DNA from: Cytophagales bacterium
Lineage (GTDB): Bacteria > Bacteroidota > Bacteroidia > Cytophagales > Cytophagaceae
Assembly: GCA_004294225.1 (NCBI GenBank)
Contig: REBA01000018.1
Span: 69,014-133,013, forward strand
Reading direction: 5' to 3'
Length of the DNA: 64,000 bases
Of the stretch, positions 27,236-35,802 are shown in pieces. A model generated the notes under the pieces. It was not told where the DNA came from. It made no database searches and saw only the letters and a program-made list of their open reading frames with translations. Position numbers and translations under genes: made by a program. How positions within the stretch are numbered: position 1 is the first letter of the stretch; each line of letters starts with the position of its first letter.

Positions 27236-28081
27236 ATGCAAAAAAGTAAAATAATTATTATCATCGCAGCCTTAGCTTTGGGTATATATATATTTACACT
27301 CCCTAAAGGTGTCATTAAGAAAGAAGAAGCTAATGTCTCTGCAAACAGAGATACTAAACCTATCCCTAAAAATAATACTATGGAAAAAACCCATAGCGTG
27401 AAAACCAGTGATAAAGAGAATAATAATTTAAAACTTTTAACAAAAAACTACAATACTGTTTCAAATCCAGAAAAAAAGATTATTTTTGCAGATTCATTGG
27501 CAAACAAATATAGAAAATTACATCTATACGACAGTGCCACAAAATACATAGAAATCATAGCTAATGCTAAAGCCAATACCGAGGCTTATTCTATAGCTGG
27601 CGATTTCAACTTCGAAGCTTATTCATTTTCTGACAAAGAAGACAGAAATAAATTTAACGAAAAGGCACGAAGGTTTTACAACAAAGCTTTGGAAATAACC
27701 CCCAAAGATTATGAAGTAAAATGCAAATTAGCAATGACTTTCGTTGGTGGTGAAAACCCCATGGAAGGAATAGGAATACTTAAAGAAGTATTGAAAGAAG
27801 ACCCTAAAAACGAAACAGCGATGTATCAGCTAGGAATTCTCTCTCTACAATCTGGTCAAAACTCAAAAGCAGTAGATCGCTTTAACGAATTGATTAAAAT
27901 AAATCCTAAAAATGCAAACGCTCACTATTACTTAGGAGTAAGTTTTGCAAACCTAGGAGAAATCAATAAAGCCAAAGCCTCCTTAGAAAAGGCAAAAGCT
28001 TTAGAAGAAGACAAAGGCTTTAGAGCTGCTGTTGATGATTATTTAAAAGAATTGAATAGTCAGGAATTGATTAGTAAATAA
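27236..28081 (+). CDS. TPR-repeat protein, membrane-anchored or exported
   Basis: The 281-residue protein begins with a hydrophobic segment at residues about 5-20 (signal anchor) and a polar linker. From about residue 70 onward it has at least four tetratricopeptide-like units; the clearest are ETAMYQLGILSLQSGQNSKA and ANAHYYLGVSFANLGEINKA. TPRs serve as protein-binding scaffolds and no partner can be inferred. It follows the helicase gene by 29 nt and is probably co-transcribed. Confidence 0.75.
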   Translation: MQKSKIIIIIAALALGIYIFTLPKGVIKKEEANVSANRDTKPIPKNNTMEKTHSVKTSDKENNNLKLLTKNYNTVSNPEKKIIFADSLANKYRKLHLYDSATKYIEIIANAKANTEAYSIAGDFNFEAYSFSDKEDRNKFNEKARRFYNKALEITPKDYEVKCKLAMTFVGGENPMEGIGILKEVLKEDPKNETAMYQLGILSLQSGQNSKAVDRFNELIKINPKNANAHYYLGVSFANLGEINKAKASLEKAKALEEDKGFRAAVDDYLKELNSQELISK

Positions 28082-28108
28082 TTTATAAACCATATAATTG
28101 ATAAATTT

Positions 28109-28198
28109 ATGCCTTGCGGTAAAAAAAGAAAAAGACACAAAATTGCCACCCACAAAAGAAAAAAACGTCTTAGAAAAAACAGACACAAGAAAAAATAA
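28109..28198 (+). CDS. bS22/mS38-like ribosomal microprotein (AURKAIP1/COX24 domain)
   Basis: A 29-residue open frame starts ATG CCT TGC GGT and encodes an almost purely basic peptide (MPCGKKRKRHKIATHKRKKR at its start, ending RLRKNRHKKK). The KKRRKKHK-type pattern matches the AURKAIP1/COX24 domain, found in the small-subunit proteins bS22 of mycobacteria and mS38 of mitochondria. It stands between the TPR gene and rng, 27 nt after the former. I am fairly sure it is a real gene because such a composition is hard to obtain by chance. Its place on the ribosome is inferred from the family. Confidence 0.8.
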   Translation: MPCGKKRKRHKIATHKRKKRLRKNRHKKK

Positions 28199-28284
28199 GT
28201 AGTTAGTTGCTATTGACTATTTTTTAATTTATTCTATCTACCAAAAAATAGAATATCGTCATCATATAAAATTTTCTAAAGAGC

Positions 28285-29844
28285 TTGAGTAGCGAACTTA
28301 TTATAAATTCCTCTCCTAATGGCACTCGAATAGCATTATTGAAAGATAAAAGACTTGTCGAGTGTCATTTTGAAGACGATTCTAGTGGTAACTTTACTGT
28401 GGGCGACATTTATTTAGGTACTGTAAAAAAAATAGTACCTGGACTTAATGCCGCTTTCATAGATCTAGGTTATGAAAAAGATGCATTTTTACATTATTTG
28501 GATTTAGGGCCACAACTTAAATCACAAAGTAAGTATGTAAAACTAGTTCAATCAAAAGCCACTACCAGTGCGAAACTTAATGGTTTTAAACTGGAACCTG
28601 AAATCGAAAAAGATGGAAAGATTGCCAATGTCTTACAAAAGAACCAACAGATATTAGTTCAGATAGTAAAAGAACCTATTTCTAGTAAAGGTCCGCGCTT
28701 ATCCTGTGAGCTTTCTCTGGCTGGAAGATATATTGTACTTGTGCCTTTCTCTAACACCATTAGTGTTTCCAAAAAAATAATGGAAAAAGAAGAAAGACAA
28801 AGGCTGCAACGCTTACTTACTTCTATTAAACCCGAAAACTTTGGGATAATTATCCGAACAGTGGCAGAAGGTAAAGATGTGGCCGAGTTAGATAAAGACC
28901 TCAAGAACCTTCTTAAAAGCTGGGACGATGGCTACAAAGCCCTTAAAACCGCAGTACCCAAAGACAAAATTATTGGAGAACTCGGCAAAACTACCTCTAT
29001 CTTAAGAGACATGCTGAACGCTTCATTCGATAGCATTCAAGTGGATACTCCTGAAAGTTTTGAAGAAATAAAAACTTTCATCAAAAACATTGCTCCAGAC
29101 AAAGAGAAAATTGTAAAACTGCACAACAATAAGCAAAAACTATTTGAAGTAGCAGGGATAGAAAGACAACTTAAAACTCTTTTCGGCAAATCTGTTAGCC
29201 TTCCCGCTGGTGGCTATTTAATTATCGAACACACCGAAGCATTACATGTAATAGATGTAAATAGTGGAAACAAATCAAATGTTGAAACGGAACAAGAGCA
29301 AACTGCAATTAATGTAAATTTAGAAGCAGTAAGTGAAATAGCTCGTCAGCTTAGATTAAGAGATATGGGCGGGATAATAGTCGTCGATTTTATAGACATG
29401 AAAAATCTAGATAATCGCAAACTCATTTACGATAGAATGAAAGAAGAGATGAGCGACGATAGAGCAAAACATGTAATTCTTCCGCTTTCGAAATTCGGCA
29501 TCATGCAAATCACTCGTCAAAGAGTGAGACCAGAAACCAATATTACTACCTTAGAAGTTTGCCCCACTTGCAACGGCACAGGAAAAATCAATGCTAGCAT
29601 CAATACTTCTGACAGAATAGAGAGCAGTCTAGAGTTCTTGCTAAACAAACAAAATGAAAAGAAAATAAAGCTAGTAGTGCACCCATTTCTTTATGCCTAT
29701 TATACCGTAGGATTTCCTTCTATAAGAATGAAATGGTTCTTTAAGTACAAGACTTGGATAAAAATAGAAAAAGACAGCTCTTTAGCTATCGTAGATTTCA
29801 AATTTAGAAATAGTCTTGAAGAAGACATTGAACTAAATACCTAA
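28285..29844 (+). CDS. rng: Ribonuclease E/G family protein
   Basis: This endoribonuclease processes rRNA and initiates mRNA decay. The start is a TTG at 28285, giving the family-typical opening LIINSSPNGTRIALLKDKRL; no in-frame ATG exists before conserved sequence. An S1 domain (residues about 37-130; GDIYLGTVKKIVPGLNAAFI) is followed by the catalytic region, with metal-binding Asp residues in HVIDVNSGN and GIIVVDFIDM. The zinc-link motif CPTCNGTGK is near residue 432. The protein has 519 residues, so it is RNase G-like, without the long RNase E scaffold. A hairpin at 28231-28254 (ATTCTAT / ATAGAAT) lies in its leader. Confidence 0.94.
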   Translation: MSSELIINSSPNGTRIALLKDKRLVECHFEDDSSGNFTVGDIYLGTVKKIVPGLNAAFIDLGYEKDAFLHYLDLGPQLKSQSKYVKLVQSKATTSAKLNGFKLEPEIEKDGKIANVLQKNQQILVQIVKEPISSKGPRLSCELSLAGRYIVLVPFSNTISVSKKIMEKEERQRLQRLLTSIKPENFGIIIRTVAEGKDVAELDKDLKNLLKSWDDGYKALKTAVPKDKIIGELGKTTSILRDMLNASFDSIQVDTPESFEEIKTFIKNIAPDKEKIVKLHNNKQKLFEVAGIERQLKTLFGKSVSLPAGGYLIIEHTEALHVIDVNSGNKSNVETEQEQTAINVNLEAVSEIARQLRLRDMGGIIVVDFIDMKNLDNRKLIYDRMKEEMSDDRAKHVILPLSKFGIMQITRQRVRPETNITTLEVCPTCNGTGKINASINTSDRIESSLEFLLNKQNEKKIKLVVHPFLYAYYTVGFPSIRMKWFFKYKTWIKIEKDSSLAIVDFKFRNSLEEDIELNT

Positions 29845-29890
29845 ATTCATCTAGAGTTATGAATAGCTCTAGATGAATTTTTCTATATTT
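29845..29890 (+). terminator. Rho-independent terminator of rng
   Basis: A perfect 12-bp stem (ATTCATCTAGAG / CTCTAGATGAAT) with a 10-nt loop starts directly after the rng stop and is followed by TTTTCTATATTTTTTT. A degenerate copy of it exists at 31881-31925. Confidence 0.85.
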
Positions 29891-29953
29891 TTTTAAGTAA
29901 TCAAAAACATTATAAAATAATTACCATTTTTATTATTTGTCTTAAATCAAAGC

Positions 29954-31075
29954 TTACGTTTTGATTAATTTTTTCAAACGAAAGATAGAATAAATCAATC
30001 TTGCACCAGGCACAAACCACAAACTACCCCAAATAGGATTCCTATCATATAGAATCTCACGAAAAGCCAGAAAACCTTTGTAGGTATCTAACTCAGCATT
30101 TGTATATGTTTTGGTATAAATCAGTTCATCATAATCCGATAGGGTAATATGAGATTCAAACCTAAGTGTATTTTTTACAAAAAGATGGTAAGGAAAGCAA
30201 ATGATAAAAAGAACTAATGGTGCAGTAATAAAAACAGTCTGAAAGAATAAAGCATTTACAAGATGAAAGATGATTAAACTAAAACCACACCATAACCTAA
30301 TAGATAGCCGATATGCTGCAAGCCAACAAAACATCTGAACAAAGAGTACAATTAAAAAACTCATCTGCCAAAACAATGGATATTGATAATATTTAAGAAT
30401 AGGTTCTATAGGCGAATCATAATTTCTATAGCTCACTACTGCATTATACAAAGCGGCATTTGGGCTAAGCCAATGGACATCAGTTGGCTTTAATATAAGT
30501 TTATATAAGATGCCAATTACTTTCCATAAACCAGAAAAAGAATAAGTAATTAATATTCCTAAAAAATAATATTCAATCATTTTATTTACTGCAATTTTAT
30601 CATGATGGTCATCTTGCAACTTGGAAGGAATTAACAAAGAAAATAGTAAGCTGTAGATTAGTATAAACGCAACTGCTGAGTCAGAACCGAAACTCCATTG
30701 AAAAACATCTACCCAAACAACAATTAGCAATTGAAGAATTCTAATTATTGTTTTATCATCATTAAATATCCTATAAACAGTAGTAAAAACCCCAAATAAA
30801 ATAACACTATAAAACAAAATAGGTGAAGGAAAACGAGGCATGAATAATGTCCCGAACAAATGCATTGGCTCAAACAATGAATTGGGTCTATCCGAGATAA
30901 CATGGTAGTTATAAGCTTTAGATATCAACCAAGCCAAAACTAAAAACTGTATAAAGTAAATGCCTTTACTGAATTGAAAAGTGTTTTGCACTATCTTGGA
31001 TTCTATCCCAGTCTTTGAAATAGTGCATTCTGAACTTCGGTGCCCTCTAAAAACTAACAACAGTTGTTGTATCAT
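29954..31075 (-). CDS. Polytopic membrane protein, possibly HTTM/VKGC-like
   Basis: I do not firmly recognise this 373-residue protein. It has about seven hydrophobic segments, with YFLGILITYSFSGLWKVIG near the middle and FSLIIFHLVNALFF and APLVLFIICFPYHLF towards the end. The order of helices and the late FPY motif resemble HTTM (vitamin K gamma-carboxylase-like) membrane proteins. Its first 29 nt overlap the end of the 146-residue gene upstream, so the two form a unit. It lies in the rearranged region between rng and the CPBP protease gene. Confidence 0.6.
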   Translation of the reverse strand: MIQQLLLVFRGHRSSECTISKTGIESKIVQNTFQFSKGIYFIQFLVLAWLISKAYNYHVISDRPNSLFEPMHLFGTLFMPRFPSPILFYSVILFGVFTTVYRIFNDDKTIIRILQLLIVVWVDVFQWSFGSDSAVAFILIYSLLFSLLIPSKLQDDHHDKIAVNKMIEYYFLGILITYSFSGLWKVIGILYKLILKPTDVHWLSPNAALYNAVVSYRNYDSPIEPILKYYQYPLFWQMSFLIVLFVQMFCWLAAYRLSIRLWCGFSLIIFHLVNALFFQTVFITAPLVLFIICFPYHLFVKNTLRFESHITLSDYDELIYTKTYTNAELDTYKGFLAFREILYDRNPIWGSLWFVPGARLIYSIFRLKKLIKT

Positions 31076-31487
31076 ATTTATTTTGGTTGCTTTTTGAATA
31101 TAAATCTGAAGGACAATACGTTTCTAAAACAATTTTATACTCGTCTGCATTGGGAACAAGATGTTTACAAAGCACTTGAAGTCGCCATTTGTATTCATTA
31201 GGGTTTGTCAATGTTTGATTAACAAAGTAGTTTATAGCATACACATATTCATCAGTGGTAAAAGTAGGTATATCTCTTACAGAATTTCTATGAAAAACAT
31301 CATTCTCTTTCATTTTTGAATAAATCCTATATTCTTCGAAATAACCATGTGTTCCTAAAGGCTGGGAATATAACTTCCATGAAAAAAAAGGATGTGTAAT
31401 CTTAACTGAAATAATACTTAAAAAGCTTAACACTATACTTATTATAAATACTATTTTAGCATATAACAATCGTTTAACTATAGACAT
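31047..31487 (-). CDS. Unknown membrane-anchored protein, partner of the downstream gene
   Basis: The 146-residue protein has one N-terminal transmembrane segment (about residues 9-30) and a soluble, presumably extracytoplasmic remainder beginning THPFFSWKLYSQPLGTHGYF. No catalytic motif is visible. The overlap with the next gene suggests a shared function. Similar small proteins with a WKLYSQP-like segment could be companions of HTTM-type membrane proteins, but that is only an impression. Confidence 0.55.
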   Translation of the reverse strand: MSIVKRLLYAKIVFIISIVLSFLSIISVKITHPFFSWKLYSQPLGTHGYFEEYRIYSKMKENDVFHRNSVRDIPTFTTDEYVYAINYFVNQTLTNPNEYKWRLQVLCKHLVPNADEYKIVLETYCPSDLYSKSNQNKYDTTTVVSF

Positions 31488-31602
31488 GGTTACATTGTAT
31501 AATTTTAAATAATTACTCCAACTATATGAATCTTAAAACTAATGCGGTTTATTGGATTTTAATAAATTTAATCAATAATGTTTATAAAAATATATTAATT
31601 AG

Positions 31603-31687
31603 CAACTTATAAAAAAATCTTTTGCAGTATCGTAAAGAAAAACTTCTTTTATTTAATTGATTAATCAAAAAAAATATTAATAAAACT
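31603..31687 (-). pseudogene. Relic of the CPBP protease 3' end
   Basis: Positions 31623-31689 match 33664-33730 (stop codon, last codons and downstream flank of the CPBP protease gene) at about 60 of 67 positions without gaps, in the same orientation. Further similarity (CAACTTATAAAA) continues to about 31603. The remainder of the protease gene is missing, and the copy runs directly into rng-derived sequence at TAAAACTCT. Confidence 0.8.
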
Positions 31688-31925
31688 CTTTTCGGCAAAT
31701 CGCTTAGCCTTCTAGCAAGTGGTTATTTAATTATCAAACACACCGAAGTACTTCATTTAATAGATGTAAATAGTGGAAAAAAATGTAATGCTGAGACTAA
31801 ACACGAGCAAACTGCAATTAATGTAAACTCAGAAAAAGCAAGTGAAATACCTCATCAGCCTATATCAACTATATGGTTAAATTCATTTAGAGTTATTGAA
31901 GCTCTAGATGAAATTATTTGAATTT
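31681..31925 (+). pseudogene. Decayed internal fragment of rng with its terminator
   Basis: Positions 31681-31861 align without gaps to rng 29172-29352 at roughly 85 percent identity by eye (KTLFGKS, YLII, IDVNSG and EQTAINVN are still readable). After an internal deletion of about 0.5 kb, positions 31875-31925 match the rng stop region and terminator hairpin. The frame has no stop until 31920, but it also has no start codon and an in-frame TGA just upstream, so it is not a gene. The catalytic IDVNSG motif persists by descent only. Confidence 0.85.
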
Positions 31926-32026
31926 TTTAATTGATTAATAGTCTTTTATCGTTTTCACTTTTTTATAAATACCAAGGCTATTTTCATGGCTTACATTCAA
32001 GTAAGCCTTTCATGAATAACCACACA

Positions 32027-33556
32027 TTAAATTTTGATTCTGATTATTTTATATGTTTTATTACTATATATAGTTGGAAATCTTGAGGAATGCCCAGCTA
32101 GGGAAATTATATATTTAACACCTTTGCTAGCTAATAAATTTAACTCAGAGTCATCCAAATTATAATAATTCTCATTGATTGATTTCTCAAATTCAGAGTT
32201 TCTAGCTGTTTCAATAGAATTATCTAATTTATATACTTCCCATAGTCTATTATACCAATGTTTAACATCGTTTCTACTTCTTAAAATTCTATTATACTCT
32301 ACATAAGAGGCCCTCTCTCCAAAATATTTTAATGCAGTAAAAGTAAGAGGATGAATAAAAACATCATCTATATTCGAGACCCTCTTACATGCTAATGCAG
32401 TTTTTATCTCATCGTTATCCTCTGACAGCTGCTTCCAAGGATACATATAAGAGACTGAATTTCTTGATAATAGAGCTTTACCAATTGCAAGAAATAAAAT
32501 TATAGCTATCAATATGCGTTTATATTTATTGAAAAAATCATATTGTTTAATTAAGCCAACTCCAGCAATTTGCCCCAAAAGCATAAGCCACATATTAGTT
32601 CTAAACCACCATGATGTGGTAATTAAATAACTATTAAAATAATACCCTATTAAATATACTATATAACCAATAAACAAGGTAATTAGAATAAAATAAAATA
32701 GCGGTTGTTGTTTTTTATAAAAATACAAACCAGATGCAAGGCTTATAAGAAACAACAACAGACCTTTTCTAGAAAAAGATTGAGGATCAAAATGACACTT
32801 TAAAGAAAAATGGTACGTCATATCCATAAACTGCTCATTAGTTATAATAGAACCAGAATTATTTCCAGAAAAAACCAACACAATCATCCAACCACAAATC
32901 AAAGTATAAGCTAAAAGGGAATAAATGATAATTTTTATATTGTTATAATCTTTATAAAATATCATATGTAAAACATAAGCTCCAGAAATAAAAATAAAGC
33001 TTTGAAAACCTATTAAAACATGAAAATAAGTGGCTAATACAATCATCGCATACGCAAGCATCTCCTTCTTCTTTACCAAGGCTACCAATGCCCAAACAAT
33101 AAAAGTATTTGCAAATGACTCCCCTTGAATATTATGAAGATGAAGTGAAGTTCCTCCTATTTCAATTTTTAGTGTCAAGAAAAAATAAAATATAGTTACT
33201 AATGTTGCCCAAAAAAAATCATTTAATATAATTTGGGATAGTTTTAAAACACCTAAGACCAAGAAAAATGTTAATAAAACATGTACTATAAACCCAGCCC
33301 ATTCTATATTTTGAAATAATGAAAAGAAAATTCCAAAAGTGGTTCTTTCGTTCCATGGTATAGACAACATTGACTTCATAAACAAGTCATTTTTGTATAA
33401 TAGCGGATTTTGTATGACTTTAGCAAAAGTCAAAAATTCTGGCCCATCATCTAAGCCAAGTTGATAACCATAAACCAAATAGATGCAAACTGTAAATATG
33501 AAACTAAGAAAAAGAGATATCCTACTGTTTAGAGATAGTATAGAATGATTTGTCAT
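32027..33556 (-). CDS. Large polytopic membrane protein of unknown function
   Basis: The 509-residue protein has about ten hydrophobic segments up to residue 365 and then a soluble C-terminal domain of about 140 residues, ending with KYIISLAGHSSRFPTIYSNK. An early GYQLGLDDGPEF loop follows the first helix. Many helices plus one C-terminal extracytoplasmic domain resemble GT-C glycosyltransferases or polysaccharide-related membrane proteins, but I see no diagnostic motif beyond the acidic loop. It stands alone in the rearranged region. Confidence 0.6.
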   Translation of the reverse strand: MTNHSILSLNSRISLFLSFIFTVCIYLVYGYQLGLDDGPEFLTFAKVIQNPLLYKNDLFMKSMLSIPWNERTTFGIFFSLFQNIEWAGFIVHVLLTFFLVLGVLKLSQIILNDFFWATLVTIFYFFLTLKIEIGGTSLHLHNIQGESFANTFIVWALVALVKKKEMLAYAMIVLATYFHVLIGFQSFIFISGAYVLHMIFYKDYNNIKIIIYSLLAYTLICGWMIVLVFSGNNSGSIITNEQFMDMTYHFSLKCHFDPQSFSRKGLLLFLISLASGLYFYKKQQPLFYFILITLFIGYIVYLIGYYFNSYLITTSWWFRTNMWLMLLGQIAGVGLIKQYDFFNKYKRILIAIILFLAIGKALLSRNSVSYMYPWKQLSEDNDEIKTALACKRVSNIDDVFIHPLTFTALKYFGERASYVEYNRILRSRNDVKHWYNRLWEVYKLDNSIETARNSEFEKSINENYYNLDDSELNLLASKGVKYIISLAGHSSRFPTIYSNKTYKIIRIKI

Positions 33557-33667
33557 ATTACGATTTAAAATATAAATTAATATTTTTTATTTTAATCTAC
33601 CTAGCAAAAATTATTATTAAAGAACAACTTATAAAATTACTGTTAATATCCATTTTCTTCCCTTGCA

Positions 33668-34594
33668 CTATCTTAAAGAAGAACTTCTTTTCTTTAATTG
33701 ATTAATCAAAAAAAACATTACTAAAACACTTATTATAATCCAGTAAAAATTGGGGGATATTTCTTCTTCTAAAGGGTCAGGAATACCATGATTCTTTTGC
33801 CAATTTACTACTAAGAATGTAGTAGCGTTATTTATAAAATGCATTAAAATAGGCATCCAAAGATTAGAAGTCCAATAATAAACATATCCAAACAATACCC
33901 CCAAAGCCATTCTGGGGATGAATCCCAAAAATTGAAAATGGATAAAGCTGAACAAAAAGGCTGCAAAAACAATTGCCCAATGTGGATTTCTAAATATTTC
34001 TTGAAACTGTCTTTGCAACATCCCTCTAAACAATAGCTCTTCGCCTATAGCTGGCAATACCGCAATCACTAATAGTACCAAAAGAAAGTCAATTGGCGAA
34101 TTAAAATAAACCAATAACTCGGTTAGTTTTTTTGCTTGCAGTTCTGATCGCTCAATCCACTGTAACCAGCCATCGTTAATTCCTAAATAAGGAATAATAG
34201 TTTTATTGAGTTCTGCCAAAAAACCTACAACAGGTAATGAAAACAAACTAATCAACAATACAAAAGTTACTGAGCTAGGAATAGTTGAACAACGCTCTAA
34301 TAATTCTTGTAATAAGTGCTTTTGAAAATACTTCAAATACAAAAAGGGCAAAATAACAAATGAAGTAAGTGCTGTAAACAGCTGTGCTAAACATAATTTT
34401 AAATGATTGTCGGGGGAATACTCTAATTGAGCAAGTAAGGTACCGATTTGTTCTATAGATACTCCCATCATAAAAGCTAAAGACTGACTGAATACCACCG
34501 AGCCTATAATTATAAACCCAAACAGTATCAAACAAAGCGACAGCAACTGAGCATTCAAGCGAAAGCCTGAGCCAGTATTTAGGTTATTCATCAT
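33668..34594 (-). CDS. CPBP family intramembrane glutamic endopeptidase
   Basis: The 308-residue membrane protein has about eight hydrophobic segments and the CPBP (CAAX protease/bacteriocin-processing) motifs in order: EELLFRGMLQ (EExxxR) near residue 187, AFLFSFIHFQFLG (FxxxH) near residue 220, and MHFINNATTF near residue 258. Family members cleave substrates within the membrane or act in bacteriocin immunity; the substrate here is unknown. The start reads MMNNLN; the second ATG is equally possible. A relic of its 3' end lies at 31.6 kb. Confidence 0.88.
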   Translation of the reverse strand: MMNNLNTGSGFRLNAQLLSLCLILFGFIIIGSVVFSQSLAFMMGVSIEQIGTLLAQLEYSPDNHLKLCLAQLFTALTSFVILPFLYLKYFQKHLLQELLERCSTIPSSVTFVLLISLFSLPVVGFLAELNKTIIPYLGINDGWLQWIERSELQAKKLTELLVYFNSPIDFLLVLLVIAVLPAIGEELLFRGMLQRQFQEIFRNPHWAIVFAAFLFSFIHFQFLGFIPRMALGVLFGYVYYWTSNLWMPILMHFINNATTFLVVNWQKNHGIPDPLEEEISPNFYWIIISVLVMFFLINQLKKRSSSLR

Positions 34595-34730
34595 AAAAAT
34601 TTTAAATTTGAAAATAAATTCATTGGAATAGCAATCTTAAAAATAAGTAAAAAATCAGATAAGCTGTTTTAATATCACAAATTATACTTCAAGAAAAACA
34701 AAGAAATTCCACACTGAAAATATATTTCTA

Positions 34731-35735
34731 ATGGCAAAAATAGGAAACATAGATTTAGGAGAATGCCCACTACTGCTGGCTCCGATGGAAGACGTTAGCG
34801 ACCCTCCATTCAGAGCCATGTGCAAAGAACATGGAGCCGATATGATGTACACAGAATTTATCTCTTCTGAGGGACTAATTCGTAATGCAGATAAAAGTGT
34901 TCACAAACTTGACATCTACGACAATGAAAGGCCTATCGGGATTCAAATATTTGGAGACAATATCGAGTCTATGAGAGTTGCAACAGAAATTGCAGAACAA
35001 GCGAATCCTGATTTGATAGACATCAACTATGGTTGCCCTGTGAAAAAGGTAGTTTGCAAAGGTGCTGGAGCAGCTATATTACTTGACTTGCCTAAAATGC
35101 AAGCAATGACTGCAGAGATTGTAAAAGCAACCAAACTTCCCGTAACGGTAAAAACTAGATTGGGATGGGATGAACACAACATAAAAATTCTAGAAGTAGC
35201 AAAACGCCTTCAAGACGTTGGTGTACAAGCGCTCACTATTCATGCAAGAACTAGGCATCAACTATATAAAGGAAAGGCAGACTGGACTTATATCACTAAA
35301 GTAAAAGAAGACCCAAACATACATATTCCAATATTTGGAAACGGCGACATAGATAGCCCTGAAACAGCACTAGAATATAGAAATACTTTCGGTGCAGACG
35401 GTCTTATGATTGGAAGAGCAGCAATAGGCTACCCTTGGATTTTTCAAGAAATCAAACATTACTTCCAAACAGGTGAAAAACTATTAAAACCGAGCATCAA
35501 AGAACGAGTAAGAGTTTGTGGACTTCATCTTGAAAAATCTATAGAATGGAAAGGAGATAAAATAGGTATCTTCGAAATGAGACCACATTATACCAATTAC
35601 TTTAGAGGTATAACTAATTTCAAACCATTCAGAGCTAGACTTGTAGAAGGAAAATCTCAATCAGAAGTTTTTGAAATACTAGAAGATATCATAGACCACG
35701 AAGATGAACTTATGAGTGTTGAACATTGTTCTTGA
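34731..35735 (+). CDS. dusB: tRNA-dihydrouridine synthase
   Basis: This flavoenzyme reduces uridines to dihydrouridine in the tRNA D-loop using NADPH. The 334-residue TIM-barrel protein has the motifs LLLAPMEDVSDPPFRAMC at residues about 13-30, IDINYGCPVKKVVCKGAGAA (the second Cys is the expected proton donor), VTVKTRLGWD and GADGLMIGRAAIGYPW. The subfamily DusB is my assignment from overall pattern. A hairpin with 10 paired bases (35728-35751) overlaps the stop and may aid termination. Confidence 0.92.
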   Translation: MAKIGNIDLGECPLLLAPMEDVSDPPFRAMCKEHGADMMYTEFISSEGLIRNADKSVHKLDIYDNERPIGIQIFGDNIESMRVATEIAEQANPDLIDINYGCPVKKVVCKGAGAAILLDLPKMQAMTAEIVKATKLPVTVKTRLGWDEHNIKILEVAKRLQDVGVQALTIHARTRHQLYKGKADWTYITKVKEDPNIHIPIFGNGDIDSPETALEYRNTFGADGLMIGRAAIGYPWIFQEIKHYFQTGEKLLKPSIKERVRVCGLHLEKSIEWKGDKIGIFEMRPHYTNYFRGITNFKPFRARLVEGKSQSEVFEILEDIIDHEDELMSVEHCS

Positions 35736-35802
35736 AATTCAAATTTCAGAACAATATATCACCTAGTATATCCCAACAATTCAAAAAAGGATTTATCTAT
35801 TA

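Noticed and set aside
31991-32007. Perfect 7-bp hairpin GGCTTAC / GTAAGCC near the end of the 509-residue gene
   Set aside because: On the minus strand, where it would terminate that gene, no T-tract follows, so a terminator cannot be claimed.
29954-33556. The two gene sets between rng and the CPBP gene as diverged copies of each other
   Set aside because: Both spacers are about 1.7 kb, but the proteins share no motif and differ in layout, so paralogy is not supported.
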